Source: Paragemmobacter straminiformis
GTDB lineage: Bacteria > Pseudomonadota > Alphaproteobacteria > Rhodobacterales > Rhodobacteraceae
DNA length: 64,000 nucleotides
NCBI RefSeq assembly: GCF_014243445.1
Contig: NZ_JACLQD010000004.1
Span: 124,001-188,000 of the forward strand
Reading direction: 5' to 3'
Shown: positions 44,698 to 54,500 of the stretch, piece after piece
How the letters are laid out: the number at the start of each line of letters is the position of its first letter
Numbering within the stretch: position 1 is the first letter of the stretch
Made by a program: the position numbers and the translations under genes
The notes under the pieces: generated by a model
What the model was told of the DNA's origin: nothing
The model's database searches: none
The model's input: the letters and a program-made list of their open reading frames with translations, nothing else

Positions 44698-45492
44698 TCA
44701 GTCTTCGAGGATGAATTCGCTGATCATCACGTTCATCCCCGCCAGCAAGCCGCCGTCGACGGGCAGGGCTGCGCCCGTGATATAGCCCGCCTCGTCCGAG
44801 GCGAGGAAGGAGACCGCTTTGGCCACATCCTCGGGTTCGGCCACGCGCCCCAGCGGATACCAGCGGGCCAGTTTCCGGAACACATCGGGGTCGCGTTCCT
44901 GACGGATCGTCCATGTGATGTTGTCGGTGCGGACCGATCCGGGCAGAACCGCATTGCAGCGGATGCCGTGGCGGCCGTATTCCGACGCGACCGATTGCGT
45001 CAGGTTGATCAGCGCCGCCTTGGCCGCGCTATAGGCGGGATTGCCGAAGTAGCGCACCCCGTTGACCGACGCGATGTTGACCACCGCGCCCTGTTTGCGC
45101 GCCTGCATCCTTGGAAGAAGCGCGCGCAGGCAATGGTAGGTGCCGTTCACGTTCACGTCGATTTCGCGGTGCCACGTGTCCAACCCGATATGCTCCAGAT
45201 CGCCCGCCACCGTATAGGCGGCGTTGTTCACCAGAACGTCCACGGCACCAAGGGCGGCTTCGGCCCCCGTCACGGCGGCTTCGACCGCCGCCATGTCGGT
45301 GATGTCGGCCCCCGTGGCCCATGCCTTGCCGCCCTTGTCGCGGATCAGCCCGGCGGTCGCCTCGGCCCCCTGCGCGTCGATGTCGATCACGGCGATGGCG
45401 GCCCCTTGGGCGGCCAGATGCAGGGCGATTGCCCGCCCGATGCCATGTGCCGCCCCCGTGACAAGGGCGGTCGTGTTCTCATGTCTCGACAT
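44698..45492 (-). CDS. SDR-family oxidoreductase
   Basis: A 264-residue classical short-chain dehydrogenase. The cofactor motif TGAAHGIGRA, the NNAAY strand, catalytic Ser in NIASVNG and Tyr/Lys in YSAAKAAL are all present, and Asp in VIDIDAQG suggests NAD preference. The C-terminal YITGAALPVDGGLLAG is typical. ATG 45492 overlaps the preceding TIM-barrel gene by 14 bases. The substrate is probably a sugar or polyol by context. Confidence 0.9.
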   Translation of the reverse strand: MSRHENTTALVTGAAHGIGRAIALHLAAQGAAIAVIDIDAQGAEATAGLIRDKGGKAWATGADITDMAAVEAAVTGAEAALGAVDVLVNNAAYTVAGDLEHIGLDTWHREIDVNVNGTYHCLRALLPRMQARKQGAVVNIASVNGVRYFGNPAYSAAKAALINLTQSVASEYGRHGIRCNAVLPGSVRTDNITWTIRQERDPDVFRKLARWYPLGRVAEPEDVAKAVSFLASDEAGYITGAALPVDGGLLAGMNVMISEFILED

Positions 45493-46645
45493 GCGCGTTC
45501 TCCGGTCGGATCGCCGCCGCGATCCAGTCGAGCGACTGGAGACGCATATGGCCGTAATTGTAGAAGGAAATGCGGTCCGCCCGCGCCCGCCGCGCCAGAC
45601 CGACGCAAGCGGCAAGGTCATCGGCCCCTTGGACATGGGGCCAAGTGGGGCGCAGGATGAAGCCAAGGGCCGCGTCCTTGCCTGCCGCATCGCGGACGGC
45701 GGATATGTCGCGCCCGATCGCATCGGGGCCGCATTGGTAGGCGGGCACCTCGAGCCGGTCGCAGACCCGCTGAAGGGCGGCAAGGTCGCTGCCTTCGCGC
45801 CAGCACAGGTCGTTCGGCGTCTGGACCGAGGGGATGACGGCAAGCCGGACATGCGCGGGAAGCGCCGCGCGCACCTCGGCCACCAGTGACGTGACCGTGT
45901 CGCAGCGGCAGGCCACGAGCGCTTGCCAGTCGGGGTCGTGCCTCAGGTCGGGCAGCGGCGCCGTGCCATCGGCGAAAAGGGCGGTCAGCATGGCTTGCGC
46001 CCTGCGGGCAAGCGCATCGGCATCAAGCCCCCAGTCGCGGGCGCGCTGGCGGCAGGCATCGCAAAAGCACAATCCCAGCAGCGCATCGGCGGCGGGGGAA
46101 AGCTCGATCAGTTCGAATTCGTGATGGTGGCCGTGGCGATAGGTCTGGAAACCGGGGGTTTCGATCATCACTTCCACCACGCCCGCCTGTGCTGCCGTAT
46201 CGCGGCACAGCGCGACCAGATAGGCGCGCACCTCGGGTTGCGACGGGCAAAGCGCATTGACCAGCGGATCGCCGAACGGCGTCTGGCAGGCAAGGTCGGG
46301 ATGCAGTGTGCCAAGGCGGCTGTTGTGCAGCCCGACCGTCCATGCCGCCACCGCCAGACCGGGGGCACGGGCGGCCAGTTCGGGCAGGGGATCGCAGTCG
46401 CGCAGCATCGCCGCCGCCTGCGGCTTCAGCCGCCCGTAGCCGGTTTCGGACGGTTGGAAATAGACGGTGCCATCCTCGGGCAGATAGACGCGCTCGCGCG
46501 GGGCATGGGGGCGCAGGAAGCGGCCCGCGTGATAGGCGGTCGCCAGCGCGACGCCGTCCAGACCCGCATCGCAAAGCCGCGCCGTTACGGCAGCCGTGCC
46601 TTCGTGCCACAGATCCCAGGCGTAAAGATACATGGCGTGACGCAT
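45479..46645 (-). CDS. Unassigned TIM-barrel-like protein with Cys cluster
   Basis: A 388-residue protein I cannot place firmly. Features are an N-terminal MYLYAWDLWHEGTAAV, a block GRFLRPHAPRERVYLPEDG, an acidic/His stretch EVMIETPGFQTYRHGHHHEF, and a Cys cluster LCFCDACRQRARDWG (three Cys). The alternation of strands and helices suggests a beta/alpha barrel of the glycoside hydrolase kind, with Glu in MIETPGF as a candidate catalytic residue. No signal peptide. It overlaps the SDR gene by 14 bases, so it acts in the same cytoplasmic pathway. Confidence 0.6.
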   Translation of the reverse strand: MRHAMYLYAWDLWHEGTAAVTARLCDAGLDGVALATAYHAGRFLRPHAPRERVYLPEDGTVYFQPSETGYGRLKPQAAAMLRDCDPLPELAARAPGLAVAAWTVGLHNSRLGTLHPDLACQTPFGDPLVNALCPSQPEVRAYLVALCRDTAAQAGVVEVMIETPGFQTYRHGHHHEFELIELSPAADALLGLCFCDACRQRARDWGLDADALARRAQAMLTALFADGTAPLPDLRHDPDWQALVACRCDTVTSLVAEVRAALPAHVRLAVIPSVQTPNDLCWREGSDLAALQRVCDRLEVPAYQCGPDAIGRDISAVRDAAGKDAALGFILRPTWPHVQGADDLAACVGLARRARADRISFYNYGHMRLQSLDWIAAAIRPENAHVET

Positions 46646-46829
46646 CGGGCCGCCTTGCGCAAAGGTTTCGTCTCCCCATCGCTAACGGTCCCTGCCTGCC
46701 CTCTCCAATGCCATCGCGGCATGGCTGCATTCGTGAATCGCATTCGCACGCGGGGGCTTGGCGCTGCTAGCATGGGTCCAACGGTGTGCAGCCCCATTCC
46801 CATGCCCCATTCCCATGAACGGACCAGCC

Positions 46830-47711
46830 ATGAAGAACATCATCGTCACCGGAGGAAGCGGCAAGGCGGGACGCGCCGTCTGCCGCCATCTCGTCGAACG
46901 CGGATACGAGGTGCTGAACCTCGACATGCAGCCTTCGCCCGATCCGGTCTGCCCGATGCTGAAGGTCGATCTGACCGATTTCGGTCAGGTGATGGACGCG
47001 ATGCAATGGAGCGGGGGCAAGGACCATCCGTTCCGCAAGTTCCGCACGCCCGATGCGGTGGTGCATTTCGCAGCCATCCCCGCGCCGGATCTGACTTCGG
47101 AAGAGCTGACCTTCCGCACCAACATCGTCTCGACCTACAACGTCTTCGACACCGCATTGCGCGCCGGTGTGAAGCGGATCGTCTGGGCCTCGTCCGAGAC
47201 CACGCTGGGTTTGCCCTTCAACCCCGGCAACCCGCCCGCCTATGCGCCGGTCGACGAAGACCATCCGATGCGGCCCGAAAGCGGCTATTCGCTGTCGAAA
47301 GACCTTGGCGAAGAGATGGCCCGCCAAATGGCGCGCTGGAATCCCGGCGCGACCTTCATCGGCCTGCGCCTGTCGAATGTGATGGAGCCGAAGGACTATG
47401 CCCGTTTTCCGGGCTGGCAGGAAACGCCGCATTTCCGCGAATGGAACCTCTGGGGCTATATCGACGCGCGCGACTGCGCGCAGGCGGTGCGCAAGGCCTT
47501 GCATGTCGATATGGTCGGGGCCGACCATTTCATCATCGCCAATGCCGACAGCGTCATGACCCGCCCCAGTGCCGAGCTGATGGCCGAGGTCTTTCCCGAC
47601 GTGCCGCTTAAGGGTGCGGTCGATGGCGTGCAAACCCTTTTGAGCATTGAGAAAGCCAAGCGCGTGCTGGGATATTCGCCGGAATATTCATGGCGTGACG
47701 CGGTGATCTGA
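46830..47711 (+). CDS. NAD-dependent epimerase/dehydratase-family protein
   Basis: A 293-residue extended SDR. It shows VTGGSGKAGRAVCRHL at the N-terminus, DAVVHFAAIPAPD, a Ser in VWASSETTLG, and the catalytic YSLSK. It resembles sugar epimerases and uronate dehydrogenases. ATG 46830 was preferred; an in-frame ATG at 46815 is possible. It lies just upstream of a sugar ABC transporter, with 237 bp between. Confidence 0.87.
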   Translation: MKNIIVTGGSGKAGRAVCRHLVERGYEVLNLDMQPSPDPVCPMLKVDLTDFGQVMDAMQWSGGKDHPFRKFRTPDAVVHFAAIPAPDLTSEELTFRTNIVSTYNVFDTALRAGVKRIVWASSETTLGLPFNPGNPPAYAPVDEDHPMRPESGYSLSKDLGEEMARQMARWNPGATFIGLRLSNVMEPKDYARFPGWQETPHFREWNLWGYIDARDCAQAVRKALHVDMVGADHFIIANADSVMTRPSAELMAEVFPDVPLKGAVDGVQTLLSIEKAKRVLGYSPEYSWRDAVI

Positions 47712-47948
47712 CCGCCCGCCGACCGGGTCGCAAACACTTGCCTCGCCGTGCCGCACCCTTTGTGCGGTGCGGTGTTTCGACCATGCACGACCCCGCGCCG
47801 CCAAGGGTTATGCAGCACCCACATACAGTGATGCGTAAATGCGATTTCAATTCGAGAAACACTCGGCGGAACATGTCCAGACGACAACCGGCCAAGCGAA
47901 GCCGACCGGACCACCACAACCATAAATCGACAACAGGAGTGACCTTCC

Positions 47949-49175
47949 ATGACCAATCCGTTCCGGACGTCCACGGCCGCCTTGGCCCTTGGACTGGGAA
48001 TGCTCGCCTCGGGTGCCTATGCCGAAACCGTCGTCGACTTCACTGTCGCGGAATACAGCTCGAAGACCGGGCCGTATTTCCAGAAGGTGGCCGATGATTT
48101 CACCGCCGCGAACCCGGATATCAAGATCAACATCGAAGTCGTGCCGTGGGACACGCTGCTGCAACGCCTGACGACCGACGTCGCAGGCGGCAATGCGCCC
48201 GACATCTCGATCATCGGCACGCGCTGGCTGCTCGACTTCGCCTCGCAAGGCGTGGCGGAACCGGTCGACGGCTACCTGACGCCGGAATTCAAGGACAGCT
48301 TCATCGGCACCTTCATGAATCCGGGCATCATCGACGGCAAGATGATGGGCCTTCCGGTCGCGGCCTCGGCGCGCGCGATGATGGTCAACATGGACATCTA
48401 CGACAAGGCAGGCGTCGCTCCTCCGACGACATGGGACGAGCTTTACGCCGCCTCTAAGAAGATTGCCGAACTGCCTGATGTCTATGCCTTCGGCCTGCAG
48501 GGCAAGGAAATCGAGACGGACGCCTATTTCTACTACAACCTCTGGACCCACGGCGGCGATATCCTGAACGCCGATGGCACCAGCGGACTGGACAGCGAGG
48601 CCGCGATCACCTCGGCCAAGCTTTACAAGCAGATGATCGACGAAGGGCTGACCCAGCCGTCGCCGACCAACTACACCCGCGAGGACGTGTTCAACATGTT
48701 CAAGCAGGGCCAGCTTGCGACCATCTTCACCTTCCCGATGCTGATCCCGCAGATCAAGGAAGAGGCGCCGAACCTGCACTACAAGATCCTTCCCTTCCCC
48801 GAAGCCGGCGCCAAGGCGACCTATGGCGTGACCGACACGCTGATGATGTTCTCGGACAGCGACGTGAAGGAAGCGGCGTGGAAGTTCATCGAATTCGCCT
48901 ATCAGGACAAGTATCGCGAAGAGTTCGACCTTGGCGAAGGCTTCCTGCCGGTGACCAAGAACGTCGCAGCACTTGACCACTTCACCAGCGATCCCGATGT
49001 CGCGGGCTTCGCTGCCGGCCTTCCCTATGCCAAATTCGCCCCCGTCATCGCGAACTGGGAAGAAATCGCCGACGTGACCGTGCGGACCTTGCAGCAGATC
49101 TACCTCGGCGATGTGACGCCCGAGGACGGGCTGAAGGCCGCCGCCGCCGAGATCAACAAGATCCGCGGTCTCTGA
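47949..49175 (+). CDS. Sugar ABC transporter substrate-binding protein (CUT1)
   Basis: A 408-residue periplasmic binding protein of cluster B type. A signal peptide ends at ASGAYA, followed by VVDFTVAEYSS. The maltose-type core includes PDISIIGTRWLLDFASQG and AGVAPPTTWDELYAASKKI. A CAGGAGTGA site precedes ATG 47949. It starts a four-gene CUT1 importer operon. The ligand is unknown, perhaps an oligosaccharide, polyol or glycoside. Confidence 0.93.
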   Translation: MTNPFRTSTAALALGLGMLASGAYAETVVDFTVAEYSSKTGPYFQKVADDFTAANPDIKINIEVVPWDTLLQRLTTDVAGGNAPDISIIGTRWLLDFASQGVAEPVDGYLTPEFKDSFIGTFMNPGIIDGKMMGLPVAASARAMMVNMDIYDKAGVAPPTTWDELYAASKKIAELPDVYAFGLQGKEIETDAYFYYNLWTHGGDILNADGTSGLDSEAAITSAKLYKQMIDEGLTQPSPTNYTREDVFNMFKQGQLATIFTFPMLIPQIKEEAPNLHYKILPFPEAGAKATYGVTDTLMMFSDSDVKEAAWKFIEFAYQDKYREEFDLGEGFLPVTKNVAALDHFTSDPDVAGFAAGLPYAKFAPVIANWEEIADVTVRTLQQIYLGDVTPEDGLKAAAAEINKIRGL

Positions 49176-49183
49176 TGCCGACA

Positions 49184-49215
49184 GGGGCGGCCCCGCAACG
49201 GGCCGCCCCCGCTTT
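49184..49215 (+). terminator. Hairpin between binding-protein and permease genes
   Basis: GGGGCGGCCC pairs with GGGCCGCCCC around CGCAAC, followed by GCTTTT after one C. Located 8 bp after the binding-protein stop, it should reduce transcription into the permeases or stabilise upstream mRNA. Confidence 0.75.
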
Positions 49216-49267
49216 TCAGACGGTGGCCGCGCCATCGTTCCAAGGCCAGTGATCAAGGGCGACAGGC

Positions 49268-50161
49268 GTGCAGAAATCCATTCCGCTTCTGATGATCGTG
49301 CCAAGCCTGCTGATGGCTATGGCGATCATCGGCTACCCGATCCTCGATCTGGCCTGGACCTCCAGTCAGGAGGTCAGCCGTTTCGGCAAGCTGACAGGCT
49401 TTGCCGGATGGGAGAACTTCGCCGAGGTCTTCGGCGACCAGCTTTTCTGGGATTCGCTCTGGCGCACCGGCATCTGGACCTTTTTCGTGGTGGTGGGAAC
49501 GCTTGCCGTCTCGTTGCCGGTGGCGATCATCCTGAACGACGATTTCTACGGGCGGGGTCTTGCCCGCGTCATCATCATGCTGCCGTGGTCCGTGTCGCTG
49601 ACCATGACCGCCGTGGTCTGGCGCTGGGCGCTGAACGGGCGGGCGGGTCTGCTGAACGCCACGCTGATGGATATAGGCATCATCGACCAGCCGGTCGAAT
49701 GGCTGGCGACCGCGTCCACGGCCTTTGTGGTGGAAATCCTCGTGGGTATCCTTGTGTCGATCCCGTTCACCACGACGATCCTGCTGGGCGGCCTGTCTGC
49801 CATGCCGCAAGACACCTACGAGGCCGCGATGGTCGACGGCGCGTCGGGCTGGCACCAGTTCCGCTACATCACGCTGCCGCTGATGAAACCCTTTATCAAC
49901 ATCGCGATCGTCCTGAACGTGATCTACGTTTTCAACTCGCTTCCCATCATCTGGGTGATGACCGAGGGCGGGCCGGCCAACGGCACCGACATTCTGGTGA
50001 CCTACCTCTACAAGCTCGCCTTCCGCTTCGGGCAACTGGGCAAGGCCGCGGCCATCTCGCTGATCATGTTCGGGGTGCTGCTGGTGTTCACGCTGCTTTA
50101 CGTGGCGCTTGTCAGCCGGGGCGAGGAAGACGCCGCCCCCGAAGACGAGAAGGAGGCGTAA
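49268..50161 (+). CDS. ABC sugar permease, MalF-type
   Basis: A 297-residue inner-membrane permease with six likely helices and the EAA loop EAAMVDGASGWHQFRYITLPLM that contacts the ATPase. The start is GTG 49268. The C-terminus is acidic (RGEEDAAPEDEKEA). It is 2 bases from the next permease gene. Confidence 0.93.
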   Translation: MQKSIPLLMIVPSLLMAMAIIGYPILDLAWTSSQEVSRFGKLTGFAGWENFAEVFGDQLFWDSLWRTGIWTFFVVVGTLAVSLPVAIILNDDFYGRGLARVIIMLPWSVSLTMTAVVWRWALNGRAGLLNATLMDIGIIDQPVEWLATASTAFVVEILVGILVSIPFTTTILLGGLSAMPQDTYEAAMVDGASGWHQFRYITLPLMKPFINIAIVLNVIYVFNSLPIIWVMTEGGPANGTDILVTYLYKLAFRFGQLGKAAAISLIMFGVLLVFTLLYVALVSRGEEDAAPEDEKEA

Positions 50162-50163
50162 CC

Positions 50164-50994
50164 ATGTCGCGCAAACTGACACGCAGCCTGCTTTACTGGC
50201 TTTTCCTGTCGCCGCTGGTCGTGGTGATCCTGTTTCCCTTCGGCGTGATGTTCGTCACCGCCATCCGTCCGCGCGACGAGATATTCACCTATCCGCCGAC
50301 ATGGGGCTTCAGCGAATTCCGCTGGACCAATTTCTCGGAAATGTGGGTCAAGACCAACTTCGGCGGAGCGTTGATGAACAGCATCTACGTGAGCGTTCTG
50401 GCGACGGCCATCGCGCTGCTGCTGGCCATTCCTGCCGCCTATGCGATGTCGCGTTACCGTTTCGCGGGCAAGGGGCTTTATCGCAACTTCCTGCTGATGA
50501 CGCAGATGATGTCGCCCATCGTTCTGGTGCTGGGTCTGTTCCGGCTGATGATGGCGATGGGGTTGGTCAACGATCTGAATTCGCTCGTCGTCACCTATGC
50601 CGCCTTCAACCTCGCCTTCACGATCTGGATGCTGCAAAGCTACTTCAACTCGATCCCGCGCGATCTGGAAGAGGCGGCATGGATCGACGGGGCAAGCCAC
50701 CTGACAAGCCTTGTGCGCATCTTCCTGCCGCTGGCGGTTCCGGCCATGGTGGTGGCGGCGATCTTCACCTTCATCAACAGCTGGAACGAATTCGTCCTTG
50801 CCCTGACGCTGATGCGCTCGTCCGAGGATTTCACCCTTCCCGTGCAGATCTACGCGCAGGTGGCGGGGCGCTATCAGGTCGAATGGCATCATGTGATGGC
50901 GGGCACCGTTCTTGCGACCGTGCCCGTGGCGATCGTCTTTTCATGGCTGCAACGCTACCTGATCCGGGGCATGGCCCTTGGCGCGGTGAAGTGA
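50164..50994 (+). CDS. ABC sugar permease, MalG-type
   Basis: A 276-residue partner permease with six likely helices and the EAA loop [25 protein letters not shown] 50164 follows GGAGGCG and lies 2 bases after the first permease stop. With the MalF-type subunit it forms the CUT1 membrane channel. Confidence 0.94.
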   Translation: MSRKLTRSLLYWLFLSPLVVVILFPFGVMFVTAIRPRDEIFTYPPTWGFSEFRWTNFSEMWVKTNFGGALMNSIYVSVLATAIALLLAIPAAYAMSRYRFAGKGLYRNFLLMTQMMSPIVLVLGLFRLMMAMGLVNDLNSLVVTYAAFNLAFTIWMLQSYFNSIPRDLEEAAWIDGASHLTSLVRIFLPLAVPAMVVAAIFTFINSWNEFVLALTLMRSSEDFTLPVQIYAQVAGRYQVEWHHVMAGTVLATVPVAIVFSWLQRYLIRGMALGAVK

Positions 50995-51022
50995 CGGCCC
51001 CCTTACCTACAGGAATGCGACC

Positions 51023-52093
<1,071 letters not shown>

Positions 52094-52119
52094 TGGCGCG
52101 GCGCTGACGCGCCCCGCTG

Positions 52120-53262
52120 TCACCAGCCGTTGATGCGGGGCCAAAGGTCTACGACCTGATCGGACGGGCCGTCGACCACCCGATAGGCGTCATACATCGC
52201 CGCCGTCATGCAGGCGTGGTTGGGCAGCACCCGCACCCGCGACCCGACAGGCAGCAGGTCAAAGGGAAAGGGGCCGTCCGACTCGAGCAGCCCGTGTTCC
52301 TGATAGACCTTGCCGACGCGCAGGCCGGGAATGCGGGCGCGGCCCGAGGCATCGGCCAGAAACCCGAATCCCGCGTCTTCGGGCAAACCCTCGGCCCCGG
52401 TGCTGCGGTCTTTCGACAGGGCAAGCCCGCCCGCGTCGATCAGCGCGGCGTTGAGTTCGGGGCGATGCCCGATCACCGTGGCCAGCACCGTGACCGCGAT
52501 GTCATCCATATCGTGAGACCCGATTTCCGACTGGAACACATCTCCGAACATATAGACGCCGCAGCGCATTTCGGTCAGCCCGTCAAAGCATTGCCCGTGG
52601 GTCGCCGTGGGGGTCGAGCCGACGCTGACAACGGGGCAGGGCAGGCCCGCCGCGCGCAACTGTCCGGCTGCGGTCACGGCGCAAAGCCGCTCTTCCTCGG
52701 CCACCTGCCGAAGCGCGTCGAGGCTGCGGCACTGGTAGGAATTGCCGGCGTGGGTCAGCACTCCGGCAAGCCGTGTTCCGGGCAGGTCATGCAGCACCCG
52801 GCCAAGCGCCGGAATCTCGGGCCTGCCCGCGATCAGCCCGGCGCGACGCTCGCCTGAATCAAGCTCGATCAGCACATCGACCACCACCCCTTCGGCCACG
52901 GCGCGATGGCTGACCTCGGTCGCGACTTTGATGCTGTCGGTCACGGTGCCAAGCCGCACGCCGCGCCGGATCAGGGCCGCGATGCGCGGCAGCTTGTCCG
53001 GCACGAGGCTGACGGCATAGGTGATGTCATCGATGCCGTGATCGGCGAAATACTCGGCCTCCTTCAGCGTCGAAACCGTTATTCCGCCGAAGTTTCCCGC
53101 AAGGGCGATGCGGGCCACGTCGATGGATTTTCCCGTCTTCATATGCGGCCGCAACCGCAACCCCGAGGCCTTGTGCCGTTCGGTCATGCGGCGGGCGTTC
53201 CGTTCCAGTCGTGCGCGGTCAAGGATCAGGCAGGGCGTCTCGAGGCTGGCAAGCGTGGTCAT
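52120..53262 (-). CDS. DSD1-family PLP enzyme (D-threonine aldolase/D-serine dehydratase-like), copy A
   Basis: A 380-residue fold-type III PLP protein. The Schiff-base Lys is in LRPHMKTGKSIDVAR; the C-terminal metal motif VLPNHACMTA has His and Cys. Family members cleave or dehydrate D-3-hydroxy amino acids. ATG 53262 starts MTTLASLETPCLILDRARLER; the longer frame is not conserved. A second, divergent family member lies at 54501, with a LysR gene between. Confidence 0.86.
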   Translation of the reverse strand: MTTLASLETPCLILDRARLERNARRMTERHKASGLRLRPHMKTGKSIDVARIALAGNFGGITVSTLKEAEYFADHGIDDITYAVSLVPDKLPRIAALIRRGVRLGTVTDSIKVATEVSHRAVAEGVVVDVLIELDSGERRAGLIAGRPEIPALGRVLHDLPGTRLAGVLTHAGNSYQCRSLDALRQVAEEERLCAVTAAGQLRAAGLPCPVVSVGSTPTATHGQCFDGLTEMRCGVYMFGDVFQSEIGSHDMDDIAVTVLATVIGHRPELNAALIDAGGLALSKDRSTGAEGLPEDAGFGFLADASGRARIPGLRVGKVYQEHGLLESDGPFPFDLLPVGSRVRVLPNHACMTAAMYDAYRVVDGPSDQVVDLWPRINGW

Positions 53263-53380
53263 GGCGGTGAAGCTACCTGTCGTTGGACGGGGACACCCCC
53301 CGTATTTCCCCTGTTCTAGTCCGGTCCGACCGGCAGCCGCCAATGCCTTAAGCGGCGCGGGCAATGCCTTGCCGGCATGG

Positions 53381-54298
53381 TCAGCCCCAGTCGGTATCGA
53401 CTTCGCCGGGGATCAGCGCCCAAAGTTCTTCCGAGGCGGCGGGCAGCGGGTCGAGCGAGCGGATCACGCGCACGTTGATCGGAATCTCCCAGCGTTCGTC
53501 GCCCGCACGTACCAACGTGCCATTGGCGAATTCCTGCGCCAGATGGCTTTCGGGCAACCATGCCGTGCCACGGCCTTCCGAACTCATGACCTTCAGCACC
53601 GCCGCCATATGCGAGACGAAGACCCGTTTCAGATGCAGGCTGCCCGCATTGTCTGAAATCAGCTGTTCGACAACCCGCCCGATGGCCGAGGTTTCGCTGT
53701 AACCGAGGTAATGCACCGGTTCGTCCTCGGTCCCCGGAAGGCGGTCGACGGGTTGGCCGGAACTGTCGGGCAAGGTCACGGGAACCAGTTTGTCGCGCAA
53801 CACCATCTTCGAGGTGAAATGCTCGTGCGGCAGGTTCATCTGGATCACGGGATGGGTGTAGCTGATCAGGAAATGGCTGTCTCCGCGCTGCAAAAGCTGG
53901 ATGCAGTCGTGGAACTGGCTGGTGTCGAGCCGCGTGTTGAAGGTGTGGCTGCGCGTTTCGATCGACCGCAGCCAGCCCGAGAAGAAATTCAGCGACAGGC
54001 TGTGTGTCGCGGCAAAGCGGATGGTGCTGGCCGTGGTGTCGCCGATGCGCCGCGCCTCCTCGCGCCCTTGCAGCAGGCGGCGCAAGACATCCTCGGCCAC
54101 GGGGCGAAAGCGTTCTCCGGCCAGCGTCAGCGTCACGGGCTGGGACGTGCGGTTGAAAAGCTGCGCCCCGACCCATTCTTCAAGGCTTTTGATCCTGCGG
54201 CTGAAGGCGGGTTGGGTGGTGTACCGCGCCTGTGCCGAACGCGAGAAGTTGCGCGTATCCACGAGGCTCAGGAAATCTTCAAGCCAGCGGCTTTCCAT
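53381..54298 (-). CDS. LysR-family transcriptional regulator
   Basis: A 305-residue LysR protein: N-terminal winged helix-turn-helix (MESRWLEDFLSLVDTRNFSRS, RYTTQPAFSRRIKSLEEWVG) and a periplasmic-binding-like effector domain. ATG 54298 was chosen; the longer frame lacks homology. It is divergent from DSD1 copy B, with 202 bp between that include the palindrome TTGCGCAA (54359-54366), a possible operator. It likely senses a D-hydroxy amino acid or related effector and controls one or both flanking genes. Confidence 0.92.
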   Translation of the reverse strand: MESRWLEDFLSLVDTRNFSRSAQARYTTQPAFSRRIKSLEEWVGAQLFNRTSQPVTLTLAGERFRPVAEDVLRRLLQGREEARRIGDTTASTIRFAATHSLSLNFFSGWLRSIETRSHTFNTRLDTSQFHDCIQLLQRGDSHFLISYTHPVIQMNLPHEHFTSKMVLRDKLVPVTLPDSSGQPVDRLPGTEDEPVHYLGYSETSAIGRVVEQLISDNAGSLHLKRVFVSHMAAVLKVMSSEGRGTAWLPESHLAQEFANGTLVRAGDERWEIPINVRVIRSLDPLPAASEELWALIPGEVDTDWG

Positions 54299-54500
54299 GC
54301 GGTGCGTCTCCGGTTCTGCGCCTTGGTCCAGCTTATGATGGTTAACCGATGAACGGCATTGCGCAAACCGCCGCTTCGATGTCGGTTGCTTGCGAAATCG
54401 GCATGGGGCGATGCGGACGGTGCATGCCCTATCCGCGCCCGCGTTGCCATGCGAACGGGCGGCTGGCAAAGTCGGGGCCTGTTTTCAGGAAAGGGCGGCT

